NCBI GenBank assembly: GCA_965651595.1
Contig: CBFGTA010000022.1
Location: 1-22,397, forward strand
DNA: 22,397 bases
Reading direction: 5' to 3'
DNA from: CBFGTA01 sp965651595
Lineage (GTDB): Bacteria > Actinomycetota > Actinomycetes > S36-B12 > UBA10799
Part shown: one piece after another, positions 6,232 through 14,224 of the stretch
How positions within the stretch are numbered: the stretch's first letter is position 1
How the letters are laid out: each line of letters opens with the position of its first letter
The notes under the pieces: model-generated
What the model was told of the DNA's origin: nothing
Seen by the model: only the letters and a program-made list of their open reading frames with translations
Database searches by the model: none
Translations under genes and position numbers: made by a program

Positions 6232-7433
6232 TTGAGTTATTCGCAGGGGCGGGCGGACTAGCCCTCGGTTGCCAACTCGCGGGATTCGACAGTGCTGCAG
6301 TGGTCGAGTGGGATCGATGGGCTTGCGACACTATTCGCCAAAACCGTGCGACTGGACATCCTCTGGTCACGGATTGGACTGTCATCGAAAGTGATGTGCG
6401 GGCGGTCGACTGGTCCTCTATTGAAGAGCCGGTTGATCTGGTCGCTGGCGGGCCACCATGTCAGCCATTCTCAATGGGCGGGAAGCACGGGGCAGCAGAC
6501 GATGTCCGCGACATGTTTCCTGCCGCAGCCGAAGTCATCAGCACACTCCGCCCGAAGGCGTTCATAATCGAGAACGTCAAGGGCCTCACCCGCGCGTCAT
6601 TCGCGAACTATTACCAGTACATCCTCCTAAGGCTCGCGCTGCCGGAAATCACCTCCCGACGCGACGAAAGCTGGTACGAACACATGCTTCGTCTGCAGGC
6701 AGAAGCGACTACAAGCCACCACGTCGGTCTCAGATACAACGTCATCCCGACCGTCGTCAACGCAGCTGACTACGGTGTTCCACAACAGCGTCACCGCGTG
6801 TTAATAGTCGGTTTTCGCAATGACTTGGACGTCGAATGGTCTTTCCCCCAAGCAACCCACTGCAAGGAATCCTTGCTCTACGACCAATGGGTCACTAGTG
6901 AGTACTGGGAGCGGCACCAGGTGTCTAGGCGTCACCGACCAGAGGCGCCAGCGCGACCGACGATCGACCGCCTACGCAACATTGATACGCTTGACAACCT
7001 GCGTTCGTGGCGAACGGTCAGAGATGCGCTGACCGGCCTCCCTCGACCACGAACAAGAGGCCACAGAGGCATCTTGAACCACGTGCTCCAGCCTGGCGCC
7101 CGACAATATCCAGGCCACACTGGCAGCCCGATCGATCTCCCGGCCAAGACACTAAAGGCCGGAGGGCACGGTGTTCCGGGGGGCGAAAACATGTTACTCA
7201 ACAACGACGGAACCGTCCGCTACTTCACAATCCGAGAAAGCGCTCGGTTGCAAACGTTTCCTGATTCGTACGAGTTACACGGCGCATGGGGCGAAGCAAT
7301 GAGGCAACTCGGCAACGCTGTACCTGTACTACTTGCTCAGACGGTTGCTGGGAGTGTCGCTCAGCACCTCGAACTCGCTCAAGTTCGGACAACCCTCGCC
7401 CAAGGCCAAGCGAAGAAAGCGACGATGCGTTGA
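6222..7433 (+). CDS. DNA (cytosine-5-)-methyltransferase, type II R-M
   Basis: A 403-residue C5-cytosine methyltransferase with all landmark motifs in order. Motif I is LFAGAGGLALG (6-16), for AdoMet. Motif IV is GGPPCQPFS with catalytic C80. Motif VI is ENVKG (117-121). Motif VIII is QQRHRVLIVG (about 188-197). Motif IX is RESARLQTFPD (338-348) and motif X is QLGNAVPV (362-369). The variable target-recognition region lies between about 200 and 335. It methylates the 5-carbon of a cytosine to protect host DNA from the coupled endonuclease. Given an Eco29kI-type partner, the predicted target is CCGCGG (inference). Such sites occur in this window, for example at 916-921, 3864-3869 and 11012-11017. 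The ATG at 6222 directly precedes motif I and shows no Shine-Dalgarno. The in-frame extension from 6147 does not look coding. Confidence 0.95.
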   Translation: MRSVELFAGAGGLALGCQLAGFDSAAVVEWDRWACDTIRQNRATGHPLVTDWTVIESDVRAVDWSSIEEPVDLVAGGPPCQPFSMGGKHGAADDVRDMFPAAAEVISTLRPKAFIIENVKGLTRASFANYYQYILLRLALPEITSRRDESWYEHMLRLQAEATTSHHVGLRYNVIPTVVNAADYGVPQQRHRVLIVGFRNDLDVEWSFPQATHCKESLLYDQWVTSEYWERHQVSRRHRPEAPARPTIDRLRNIDTLDNLRSWRTVRDALTGLPRPRTRGHRGILNHVLQPGARQYPGHTGSPIDLPAKTLKAGGHGVPGGENMLLNNDGTVRYFTIRESARLQTFPDSYELHGAWGEAMRQLGNAVPVLLAQTVAGSVAQHLELAQVRTTLAQGQAKKATMR

Positions 7434-8044
7434 GCGACAGCGGCAAGCCCTACAACCCTCTCGACACCCCGAACATCGCTGAAAGCCTCGCACGGGAGAC
7501 CCTGACCAGGACACCAACACCGATCGCAGATCTCCAGCCGTTCGCGGGCGCAGGAATCTACGCACTGTACTACATAGGTAACTTCCCCCCGTACCAACGA
7601 TTAGCCCGAGCAAACCGCACCGACGACTTCTCCCAGCCGATATATGTCGGAAAGGCGGTCCATGCAGGCGCTCGGAAAGGAATCATCTCAACAACACTGA
7701 GGACACCGTTACACAAGCGACTACGCGAACACCGCGAGAGCCTGCAATCAGCCAGAAACCTCGACATCGCAGATTTTCACTTTCGACACCTCGTGACCGA
7801 AGACTTGTTCATTCCACTTGGTGAATCCCTCTTAATAAACAGATTTCAGCCGCTCTGGAACACACTGATCGACGGTTTCGGAAACCACAACCCAGGCAAG
7901 GGGCGCTACAAGGGTCAGCAACCCCGCTGGGACGTGCTTCACCCAGGTCGAGGGTGGGCCGCGAACCTTCAACCCCGGACCGAGAACTCCGCAGCGATAG
8001 AAAGAGATGTCATTCAATACTTGGCTCAGCGCATCGATCCCTGA
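7430..8044 (+). CDS. Eco29kI-family GIY-YIG restriction endonuclease
   Basis: A 204-residue protein read from the TTG at 7430, which overlaps the methyltransferase stop as TTGA and is preceded by GAAGAAAG. The length suits Eco29kI-type enzymes (about 214 residues). It has a GIY-YIG nuclease core: GIYALYY at 42-48, IYVGKA at 71-76, then RLREH with R97 and H101, GESLLI with E132, and PLWN with N144. These match the Tyr, Arg, His, Glu and Asn active-site set of R.Eco29kI in both order and near-identical spacing. The C-terminal GFGNHNPGKGRY and RWDVLHPGR segments are also typical. The enzyme should cut double-stranded DNA as a dimer, most likely at CCGCGG. The methyltransferase comes first and the nuclease start is a weak TTG coupled to it, which would favour protection before cutting. 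Confidence 0.9.
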   Translation: MSDSGKPYNPLDTPNIAESLARETLTRTPTPIADLQPFAGAGIYALYYIGNFPPYQRLARANRTDDFSQPIYVGKAVHAGARKGIISTTLRTPLHKRLREHRESLQSARNLDIADFHFRHLVTEDLFIPLGESLLINRFQPLWNTLIDGFGNHNPGKGRYKGQQPRWDVLHPGRGWAANLQPRTENSAAIERDVIQYLAQRIDP

Positions 8045-8474
8045 TCTGATGCCAAAACGACAGGCTGCGAAGTGTCGCTTGGTGCCAACAGAAATACCGC
8101 AGTCCGCGACCAGCCACATGAGCGACGGACGTGTACTCGCGATCTCGGTCCTGACGGCATCCCAGCAGCAGGGGCGAGCCAACCACGATGACAGCCACTT
8201 ACACCGTTCGCCGTCCAGACCCACAGTTGCCTCTGGAGTGCCCGCTGAATCCAATGGATACCTCGGTACGGAGGAGATTACGGCGGCAGAGACTCTCGTG
8301 CGCTGAGCTAAGGAGTTCCCGCCCTCTCGGCAAGTTGGTCGGCGAAGCTTCTTGTCTCGTGCCCGTTGGGTTTTCGGACCCGACAGAGAAGCTCATTGGG
8401 AATCGGCTCGACGCGCCGCCACCGGGGATTGGGGCCGATAGGGTTGCGGAAGACGAGCTGAGAGGCGAACACGG
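8045..8474. other. Intergenic region with no supported gene
   Basis: These 430 bases lie between the endonuclease and the DUF5131 gene. Plus frames such as 8045-8306 and 8188-8511, and minus frames such as 8199-8669 and 8308-8526, lack recognisable motifs and overlap real genes. The minus frame around 8330-8460 has some protein-like texture (FRNPIGPNPRWRR) and may be a decayed remnant. The promoter of the DUF5131 gene probably lies near the right end, before a GAGAGG at 8460-8465. Confidence 0.5.
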
Positions 8475-9221
8475 ATGGCAGGCACGACAGGTATCGAATG
8501 GACGGAAGTGACGTGGAATCCGACAACCGGATGTGACCGAGTCACGGCAGGCTGCGATAACTGCTACGCGCTTACCCTCTCCAAACGGCTCAAGGCGATG
8601 GGTGCTGCCAAGTACCAAAACGATGGCGACCCACGAACCTCTGGCCCTGGTTTCGGTATCACGATTCACCCCGAAACCCTTCAGGAGCCGTACAAGTGGC
8701 GGTACCCTCGCCTAGTTTTCGTCAATTCGATGAGCGACCTGTTTCACGCGAAAGTCCCGCTCGCGTTCGTGCGTAACGTGTTTGGTGTCATCGCGGATAC
8801 GCCTCAACACACGTACCAAATCCTGACAAAGCGTTCGACCCGACTCCGTCGGCTCGCAGACAAACTTGACTGGCCCGACAACCTGTGGGTAGGGGTATCT
8901 GTCGAAGACGGCGATCAAATCTCACGTGTTGATGACCTGCGGGCTGTTCCGGCATCTGTTCGGTTCCTGTCGTGCGAGCCACTTCTCGGGCCGCTGGACG
9001 GAATTCGCCTGGACGGGATCGGCTGGGTGATCGCTGGAGGAGAATCTGGCGCTGGCTACCGTCCCATGGAACTAAGCTGGGCGCGCACCATTCGCGATGC
9101 CTGCGTCGCCGACGATGTGCCGTTCTTCTTCAAACAGTGGGGAGGTCACACTCCGAAGAAGCTGGGCCGTGAGCTCGATGGTCGCACCTGGTCAGAAATG
9201 CCTATGGCTCACATCAGCTGA
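8475..9221 (+). CDS. DUF5131 (phage Gp37/Gp68, three-Cys-motif) protein
   Basis: A 248-residue protein of the DUF5131 / phage Gp37-Gp68 family. The N-terminal IEWTEVTWNP followed by TTGCDRVTAGCDNCYA places three cysteines at C20, C27 and C30. This is the three-Cys motif after which the partner family TcmP is named. The sequence continues with the family blocks VFVNSMSDLFH (82-91), YQILTKR (114-120), LWVGVSVE (137-144), RFLSCEPLLGP (163-173), WVIAGGESG (184-192) and FFFKQWGG (217-224). The Cys cluster and TIM-barrel-like repeats suggest a radical-SAM-like metalloprotein, although the spacing differs from CxxxCxxC. A GAGAGG lies about 9 nt before the ATG. It runs tail-to-tail into tcmP with an 8-bp overlap. 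Anti-phage activity is plausible from the setting but not demonstrated. Confidence 0.9.
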   Translation: MAGTTGIEWTEVTWNPTTGCDRVTAGCDNCYALTLSKRLKAMGAAKYQNDGDPRTSGPGFGITIHPETLQEPYKWRYPRLVFVNSMSDLFHAKVPLAFVRNVFGVIADTPQHTYQILTKRSTRLRRLADKLDWPDNLWVGVSVEDGDQISRVDDLRAVPASVRFLSCEPLLGPLDGIRLDGIGWVIAGGESGAGYRPMELSWARTIRDACVADDVPFFFKQWGGHTPKKLGRELDGRTWSEMPMAHIS

Positions 9222-10299
9222 ATGCTAGTTGCACGGTCTCCGGCGGGAATGTGCTCTTCCGACGCTTGTGTCCATTCACCCCAGCGACCGTGAGCTTCGA
9301 TTCTTGTTCCAAAATCTTGAGCGCGGCTCGAGTGTGAGACTTAGCGAAGGCGGTCCGTCCGATCACGAATCGCTCAATCTCCTTCACATCAACGGTGCAC
9401 CCGATAAATTGGTGCCAGATATCCTGCGCGAGTTGGTCGAAGCTGGGTTCGGATTCGAACAGAGGGTCCATATTGGCCGTGCGATCTGAGAATGTGTACT
9501 CGCCGGATCCATCGACCCTCCACATCGCATCCTTCATTTTTTCCATGCCTAGAATGCTCCTTGTGGCATAGACCATGGCGCAGATGGGCTTGTTGTTCTG
9601 CCCGGTCATTGTGAAACTCAAGGTGTAGGTGAACCCGCACAGGCTTCGCAACTGTTCCTCGTACAGATGAATGAAGTAGTCCCTACGTTCCGCCCCAGAA
9701 CGCGGGGCTTGCTTGAACTCGTCAGTACCGAAGAGCTGCTCGATAACGCTATCGGAAGCTCCACCAGCCGTCCCGAACCGAATCATATGGTTAAGGTCGA
9801 GGTAGCAGAACAACTCGCACTTCGGACTCTGCAACAGGTCCTTGACGACGTGAATGGGCATCCCTTTCGGTCCAAACGGATCCAAGAAAGCAAACGTGGG
9901 CTCTAGCTGCCCGCCATTGTCTTGGACGTCAGAAACAAGGGCTGTTGCCTTTGTTTCAAACGTCTCGGATTCGAGGTACACCTTGACATTGGAAGGTCGC
10001 TGGATTTGCGCCAGTTGTCGTCCCAGTTCCGCAAACCGGTCTGAGTCGTATTCATTGAAAATGAACACGTACTCGGTGCCTGGGCGGAAAGCACGGTGAT
10101 CGAGAAGAGTTTGCAGCGCCAGAACTGGGGATCCCTGCGAGCCATCCGAGTAAATTCCTGGCCCCGCAAACCCGTCTAGGTAGACGATGCGGCTGTTGTG
10201 TTGGCTCATGATCCCGAACCAAGCGCCCAAGTAGCGCCGAAGAATCTCATGTTTCGCTTCGGTGTGAGGTTGCTTCTCCCACACTGGTGTCTCCACCAT
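9214..10299 (-). CDS. tcmP: Three-Cys-motif partner protein TcmP
   Basis: A 361-residue protein with the diagnostic layout of TcmP. It starts EKQPHTEAKHEILRRYLGAW. Residues 40-48 (YLDGFAGPG) followed by GSQGSP at about 53-58 form a nucleotide- or AdoMet-binding loop. FNEYD (about 81-85) is next, then FLDPFGPKGMP (138-148), which resembles motif IV of amino-methyltransferases. The C-terminal 90 residues are helical with a winged-helix look. TcmP regularly neighbours DUF5131 proteins, as here. The Rossmann-like motifs suggest a methyltransferase-type enzyme acting with the Cys-motif protein (inference). The start has an excellent GTAGGAGGAGCGAC ribosome-binding site. The unusual point is orientation: the partner converges and their last 8 bp overlap, so they are not co-transcribed. 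Confidence 0.9.
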   Translation of the reverse strand: MVETPVWEKQPHTEAKHEILRRYLGAWFGIMSQHNSRIVYLDGFAGPGIYSDGSQGSPVLALQTLLDHRAFRPGTEYVFIFNEYDSDRFAELGRQLAQIQRPSNVKVYLESETFETKATALVSDVQDNGGQLEPTFAFLDPFGPKGMPIHVVKDLLQSPKCELFCYLDLNHMIRFGTAGGASDSVIEQLFGTDEFKQAPRSGAERRDYFIHLYEEQLRSLCGFTYTLSFTMTGQNNKPICAMVYATRSILGMEKMKDAMWRVDGSGEYTFSDRTANMDPLFESEPSFDQLAQDIWHQFIGCTVDVKEIERFVIGRTAFAKSHTRAALKILEQESKLTVAGVNGHKRRKSTFPPETVQLAFS

Positions 10300-10423
10300 G
10301 TCGCTCCTCCTACTCGATGTTGAAGGACTTATTGCACAACGATAAAGCGCAGGTTCGACATTAGGCGGGCGACTGCCTTGCGTGCCGGTACGGAAGATGT
10401 CAAGCAGCTTGAGACACGTCTCG

Positions 10424-11462
10424 CTATCTGGTCTGTATGAGTGCCTCGGGTGATGGTTGGTTGATCCAGGCTGCGGTGGGCAGTTTGGGTGCTTGTGGTC
10501 GGCGGTTGCCGAACCGGTGCGGGTGCGCGGCGTGCGCGGCGTCGAGGGTGGCCTGGCGCTGGGCGCGGATCTGGGTTGCGGCGCCGTGGTGCACCGAGGC
10601 GGGGGTGTGCAGTCCGATCCCGGAGTGGCGGTGGGCGTGGTTGTAGTAGCCGAAGAACGTTTCGCAGAATGCTCTGGCGTCGGCTAGCGACCCGAAGTTA
10701 TCCGGAAAGACCGGGCGTACTTCAGGGTCTTGAACGCGGCCTCGCTGTATGGGTTGTCATTGCTGACCCTCGGCCGGGAATGGGTCCGGTCGACTCCGAG
10801 GTCGAGCAGCAGTTGGGCGACGGGTTTGGAGGTCATCGAGGTTCCCCGGTCGGCGTGGATCGCCTCGGGGATCCCGTGGATGCCCATCGCTTCTCCCATC
10901 ATCGTCGTCGCGATTCGGGAGTCCTCGGTGTTCTGCACGGTCCACCCGACAACGTAGCGGGAGAAGATGTCGAGGATGACGTAGAGCTGAAACCAGACCC
11001 CACGGCCCGGACCGCGGAGTCTGGTGATGTCCCAGCTCCAGACTTGCCCTGGTCCGGTGGCCAATAGTTCGGGCTTGGTCCGCGGCGGATGGGTGGCTTG
11101 GCGGCGTCGTTCCCCGGCGGCGTCGTGTGCGCGCAACAGTCGGTGCATCGTCGACATCGAGCACTAGTAGGTGCCTTCGTCCAGCAGCGTGGCCCAGGTC
11201 TGGGCGACCGACTTGTCGCAGAACCGCTGGCTTGTCGCAGAACCGCTGGCTTGTCGCAGAAATGCTGGCTGGTCAACGCCTCCAGCACCTGCTGCTGCTC
11301 AGCGGCGGTCAGCGCGTTGGCAGGTGTCGGCCGCTTCGGTGCTGGACCGTGCACCCGGGGCTGCTTGGCGCGGTAGTGGCTACCCCGTGCACGGCCGAGC
11401 AGGTCACAGGCCTGCTTCACGCTCGTGTGCCCGGCGAGCTCGTCGACGGTTGGGTTGATCAC
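10424..11462 (-). pseudogene. IS3-family transposase orfB, broken
   Basis: The DDE integrase core is recognisable (WSWDITRL, IHADRGTSM, SNDNPYSEAAFKTLKY). It begins at an ATG overlapping the orfA stop (ATGA, 11459-11462). Three lesions are visible. A 19-bp unit is repeated three times at 11212-11268; relative to a single unit this adds 38 bp and shifts the frame. An in-frame TAG lies at 11164-11166, where copy 2 has Leu in TYLCS. A one-base loss near 10711-10717 follows the KYA motif. After that last shift the C-terminus is still readable (NFGSLADARAF, YYNHAHRHSGIGLHTP) to a TAG at 10424-10426. It cannot make functional transposase. Confidence 0.85.
11212..11268. repeat. 19-bp tandem repeat, three units
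   Basis: The unit CTTGTCGCAGAACCGCTGG occurs twice exactly (11212-11230, 11231-11249) and once with two changes (11250-11268, AAATG for AACCG). It lies within the orfB reading frame of IS copy 1. One unit corresponds to the normal coding of SQxFCDK, so two units are extra and break the frame. It is a slippage product and not a CRISPR, having no spacers. Confidence 0.9.
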
Positions 11463-11860
11463 CGCTGCGGCGGCTTCGGCGTGCCCGTGCTCTCGGAGAG
11501 CGTCTCCAAGAGCGCGTGTGCTTTTCCCACGATGTCCAACGCCGCCCTCGTGCGCGCCAGCTCGGTCTCGGCCTTCTCGGCGCGAGCCTTGAGCTGCTCA
11601 ATCTCGCGGTCCCGGCGGTCCTTGAGTCTCGACTCCAGTGCGGTCACGGCACCGGCCTGGGCGGCCTTGCGCCACCCGGTGATGTGGGAGGAGTACAGGC
11701 CTTCGCGGCGTAAGATCGCGCCCCGCTCGCCGTGGTCGGCAGCGTCGTACTCAGCAACGATCTACGCCTTGTACTCGGCGGTGAAGGTGCGGCGCTTGGG
11801 TCGGTCAGCTCGAGGACTCGCCACCCCATCATCAAGCCCGGTGGTGTCAGCCAACGTCAT
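11459..11860 (-). pseudogene. IS3-family transposase orfA, interrupted by a stop
   Basis: From the ATG at 11860 the frame reads RRTFTAEYKA, then TAG at 11762-11764, then IVAEYDAADHGERGAIL and GLYSSHITGWRKA. This is the helix-turn-helix region of IS3 OrfA. A coiled coil follows (RDREIEQLKARAEKAETELA), ending GKAHALLETLSEST. A single C-to-T change (probably CAG to TAG) explains the stop. The C-terminal part after the stop is open to 11459 and its terminator overlaps the orfB start. An alternative start is at 11866. Confidence 0.8.
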
Positions 11861-12069
11861 GGTCATCAGATTTCTCGACTCTCCGCCCCGTGCAGACAGA
11901 AGGAACTCAGTGATGGTGTCTCACCTCAGCCTGACGCACAGGGCCCTTCCAGTTGCCAGACGATCCCGCCGATAGGTGCAACATGAAAGCGTTCAGAGGA
12001 ACGGCAGCCTATCCGGGACGTGTGTCGCTGAAAAGACTCAATGGAACGCAATCCCCTACTGTTGGTCTA

Positions 12070-12633
12070 ATGAAGGACAATGACGTGCGCCCGATACTGC
12101 ACACATACCTTCACGAAATTTATGCGGCCGAGCCGGACACCCTCATCGTGGACGAGCTCGGATTACACAATGGGGCTAGCCGAGTCGACGTTGCATCGAT
12201 CAACGGGCAGATCACTGGCTGGGAAATCAAGGCCCCACGCGATCGATTAGACCGATTGCCATCACAGGTATCTGCATACTCAAGCGTATGCGACACCGCG
12301 TGGCTCGTGACGGACGAACGACACCTCACGAATGCCTCAAGTATCCTACCGGACTGGTGGGGGATCATGGTGCTTGCGGATACGGGGGGAGTTGTCCGTC
12401 TATGTAAACAGCGAGCAGCGCATGGAAACCCGTCAATCGATCCCGGATCGGTCGTCCGGCTCCTGTGGAAATCCGAGGCTTTGGAACTGTTGATCGAATC
12501 AGGGGCTAGTGCAAACACCTGGAAACGGAAAACGCGTCGTGAAATGTGGGCAGAACTCGTTGCGGCTCTGACCAAAGAACAGCTATGCGCTGCTGTTCGT
12601 CTTGCCCTCAAGTCGCGCAACAACTGGCATTGA
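12070..12633 (+). CDS. sce7726-family PD-(D/E)XK-like nuclease
   Basis: A 187-residue protein starting at MKDNDVRPIL, where sce7726-family proteins typically begin. Further upstream ATGs at 11953 and 11983 add unconserved sequence. It has the restriction-like nuclease signature: E29 (VDELG), RVD with D40, WEIKA with E52 and K54, and a following Q66 helix (LPSQVSAY), then AWLVTDE. The family appears in accessory loci beside beta-like or sce7725 proteins, which matches the converging gene at 12658. The predicted activity is DNA cleavage in a defence or mobile-element setting (inference from fold and context). There is no clear Shine-Dalgarno, so translation may be leaderless. The 5' end faces the decayed IS copy 1. 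Confidence 0.8.
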   Translation: MKDNDVRPILHTYLHEIYAAEPDTLIVDELGLHNGASRVDVASINGQITGWEIKAPRDRLDRLPSQVSAYSSVCDTAWLVTDERHLTNASSILPDWWGIMVLADTGGVVRLCKQRAAHGNPSIDPGSVVRLLWKSEALELLIESGASANTWKRKTRREMWAELVAALTKEQLCAAVRLALKSRNNWH

Positions 12634-12657
12634 GTACGGGTTAGGCTAGCTGTCCAG

Positions 12658-13776
12658 CTACGGAATTGTGACTCCGAAAAGCCGGGACAGCTGTCTAACA
12701 ACTTGTTCAATGTGGTGGTTGGTGCCTGCTCGACGCCAAGTTTCGGCGTTTCCGGTACTAGCAAGTGCACCGTTGGCGCATTGGTGGATCCATTTATCGC
12801 CCCAACTGAAGTTTGCTCCAGCAAAGTCCGGGTGAGTCACCAGTAGCTGAGCCAATGGGGCGACATGCGCATTTCCTACGACACGAACTTCCTGTCCACG
12901 TGCAATGAGCCATTCTTGATCGGTTGAGTATCGAATCTGGGAGAAAATTCGCATGAATCGCGGGTTTACCTCGCTGGGAAGACTTGGATTCTGTACTGCA
13001 TAGTCGCCGAATCGTAGCGCTCGAGGTGTGGCACCCGATTGTGCTAGCAGCAAGTATGTGTCCCACTCGGTTCTTGGAAGATTGCTAACGGCTTGCTGCG
13101 GTAGTCCCGCAAATGTTGTCGGCATGCTGGTGCCCGAAAAGGTGATCGTTCGCCACAGATTGATATGGGGCAATGATGTCACAATCGACTTCACGAGAAT
13201 GGACGTCGCCGTTGGACTATCAGGGCTGTCCCCAAAATCGAATATGAGATCAACATCGTTGGGGCTCACGCCCAGAGTCGTGAGCAAGGCATTCAGGTCC
13301 CAGGTCTTTTGACCTGGAGGTGCCTCCAAGTTAAGCGCGTATTCCTTCGTCAGCCGCAAACAAATGCCCGTGGAGCCCGGCAAAGCAGCGAGGCGTGATA
13401 CCGCCGTGTGATGAGCGGCACTTCTGTCTGGCCCTGTCACGGGCATTAGCGGCAGCCCCAGTCGGGCTGCCGACTTGAGGATTATTTCGATCGGGTGGCT
13501 ACCAGAGATCGGGGTGTCATCAAGATGGATTGAGTCAAGGTAGGCAGGGTTTGTCCCCCAGTCCTGAGCCAGCTGACTAGCTACCGGTTCGATGTGATCA
13601 GGTAGTGTCTTGGCCGGTTTCTCGTCAACAAAATCCCACGGAACTGGAGGCACCACAAACATCGGGCACATTCGGTCTTTAACCTCTGGGCGTGATTCAC
13701 GAAGTGCGACTCTTTCGCCTCGGCGGGTCAGGAGTATTGGTACATACGCGTGCTGAGATATGTCGAACGTAGTCAT
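12658..13776 (-). CDS. T4 beta-like (Beta protein family) protein
   Basis: A 372-residue protein that resembles the family named after the phage T4 beta protein. It opens YVPILLTRRGERVALRE, continues with MFVVPPVPWDF, and later has LDSIHLDD, GICLRLT (about 147-153), VDLIFDFGD (about 180-188), RTEWDTYLLL and LRFGDYAVQNP, ending in a region with EVRVVGNAH and TWRRAGTNHHIEQV. The ATG at 13776 has a GGGAGAGG ribosome-binding site. An upstream extension to 13872 lacks one. The molecular role is unknown, but such proteins recur next to sce7726-type nucleases in putative defence loci. Here the two genes converge with only 24 bp between the stops, so they are expressed from separate promoters. Confidence 0.8.
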   Translation of the reverse strand: MTTFDISQHAYVPILLTRRGERVALRESRPEVKDRMCPMFVVPPVPWDFVDEKPAKTLPDHIEPVASQLAQDWGTNPAYLDSIHLDDTPISGSHPIEIILKSAARLGLPLMPVTGPDRSAAHHTAVSRLAALPGSTGICLRLTKEYALNLEAPPGQKTWDLNALLTTLGVSPNDVDLIFDFGDSPDSPTATSILVKSIVTSLPHINLWRTITFSGTSMPTTFAGLPQQAVSNLPRTEWDTYLLLAQSGATPRALRFGDYAVQNPSLPSEVNPRFMRIFSQIRYSTDQEWLIARGQEVRVVGNAHVAPLAQLLVTHPDFAGANFSWGDKWIHQCANGALASTGNAETWRRAGTNHHIEQVVRQLSRLFGVTIP

Positions 13777-13878
13777 AGCCTCTCCCATCCACAGAACAAC
13801 GCCCAAGGCATTGTCGACCGGCAGTACCGCTCGACGCCAAGAGTACAGCCCTGGGCACTTCGCCAATACCAATATTCA

Positions 13879-14122
13879 TCAATATGGGGAGGTCACGTTC
13901 CGCTGAGTGGTGGAGTTTTCACCGTGCGGGGTCAGTGCTTTAGTCATGCTGTCATGAGTTCTGAGTGAGTCACCGCCTGGGTGTCGTCGGTTGTCGCGAG
14001 CGGCGTCTCCGCTATTCGGACGGAATGCCTGGCTAGTGACATGGCCGTCAGATAGCCAACTTGGGTGGATCTGTCTCCACAACAACTCGGTCGTCGCCGG
14101 GACCCTGCGTATCAGGGTGAGT
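13879..14122 (-). pseudogene. Remnant of a hypothetical gene abutting IS copy 2
   Basis: The minus frame reads TTELLWRQIHPSWLSDG, then HVTSQAFRPN at about 14000-14090. I recall similar strings (LxRQxHPSW...SQAFRP) at the start of small hypothetical proteins from accessory loci. After SGD the expected continuation is lost and the frame runs into unrelated sequence to 13879. The N-terminal side abuts the end of the IS3 element at about 14123. Truncation by the IS plus later deletion is the simplest reading. It fills the upstream region of the beta-like gene, so that gene's promoter must lie within it. Confidence 0.4.
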
Positions 14123-14224
14123 TGAGACCAACGGCTCATAGCAAGTCCAGCCATCGCGGGGCGAGATTCGGATTAATTACCAATGTCAAGTTCTGTTTTA
14201 GTGCCGGTAGTCCACGATGGTGGG

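Larger units (their letters stand above)
10410..11923 (-). mobile_element. Decayed IS3-family insertion sequence, copy 1
   Basis: The ends are suggested by TGAGACAC at 10410-10417 and its complement GTGTCTCA at 11916-11923, bounding the orfA/orfB transposase genes. No target-site duplication is visible (GCT on the left against CCT on the right), as expected for an old or rearranged copy. Both genes are broken. It separates the 5' end of tcmP from the 5' end of the sce7726-like gene. It is related to, but diverged from, copy 2 at 14123-15637, whose ends begin TGAGACC. Confidence 0.75.

Noticed and set aside
8007..8511. Possible small gene(s) between the endonuclease and the DUF5131 gene, including a Vsr-like reading
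   Set aside because: The VRRRLRRQR string is not followed by any Vsr catalytic motif and the frames overlap the real genes.
10437..11067. Plus-strand frames over IS copy 1
   Set aside because: Antisense shadows of the orfB transposase pseudogene.
11212..11268. CRISPR-like repeats
   Set aside because: The units are directly adjacent without spacers and lie inside a transposase frame.
10407..11926. Target-site duplication around IS copy 1
   Set aside because: Flanking triplets GCT and CCT do not match.
12647..12660. TAGCTG-TC-CAGCTA palindrome between the sce7726-like and beta-like genes as terminator
   Set aside because: A 2-nt spacer cannot form a hairpin loop, there is no T-run, and the palindrome includes the beta-like stop codon.
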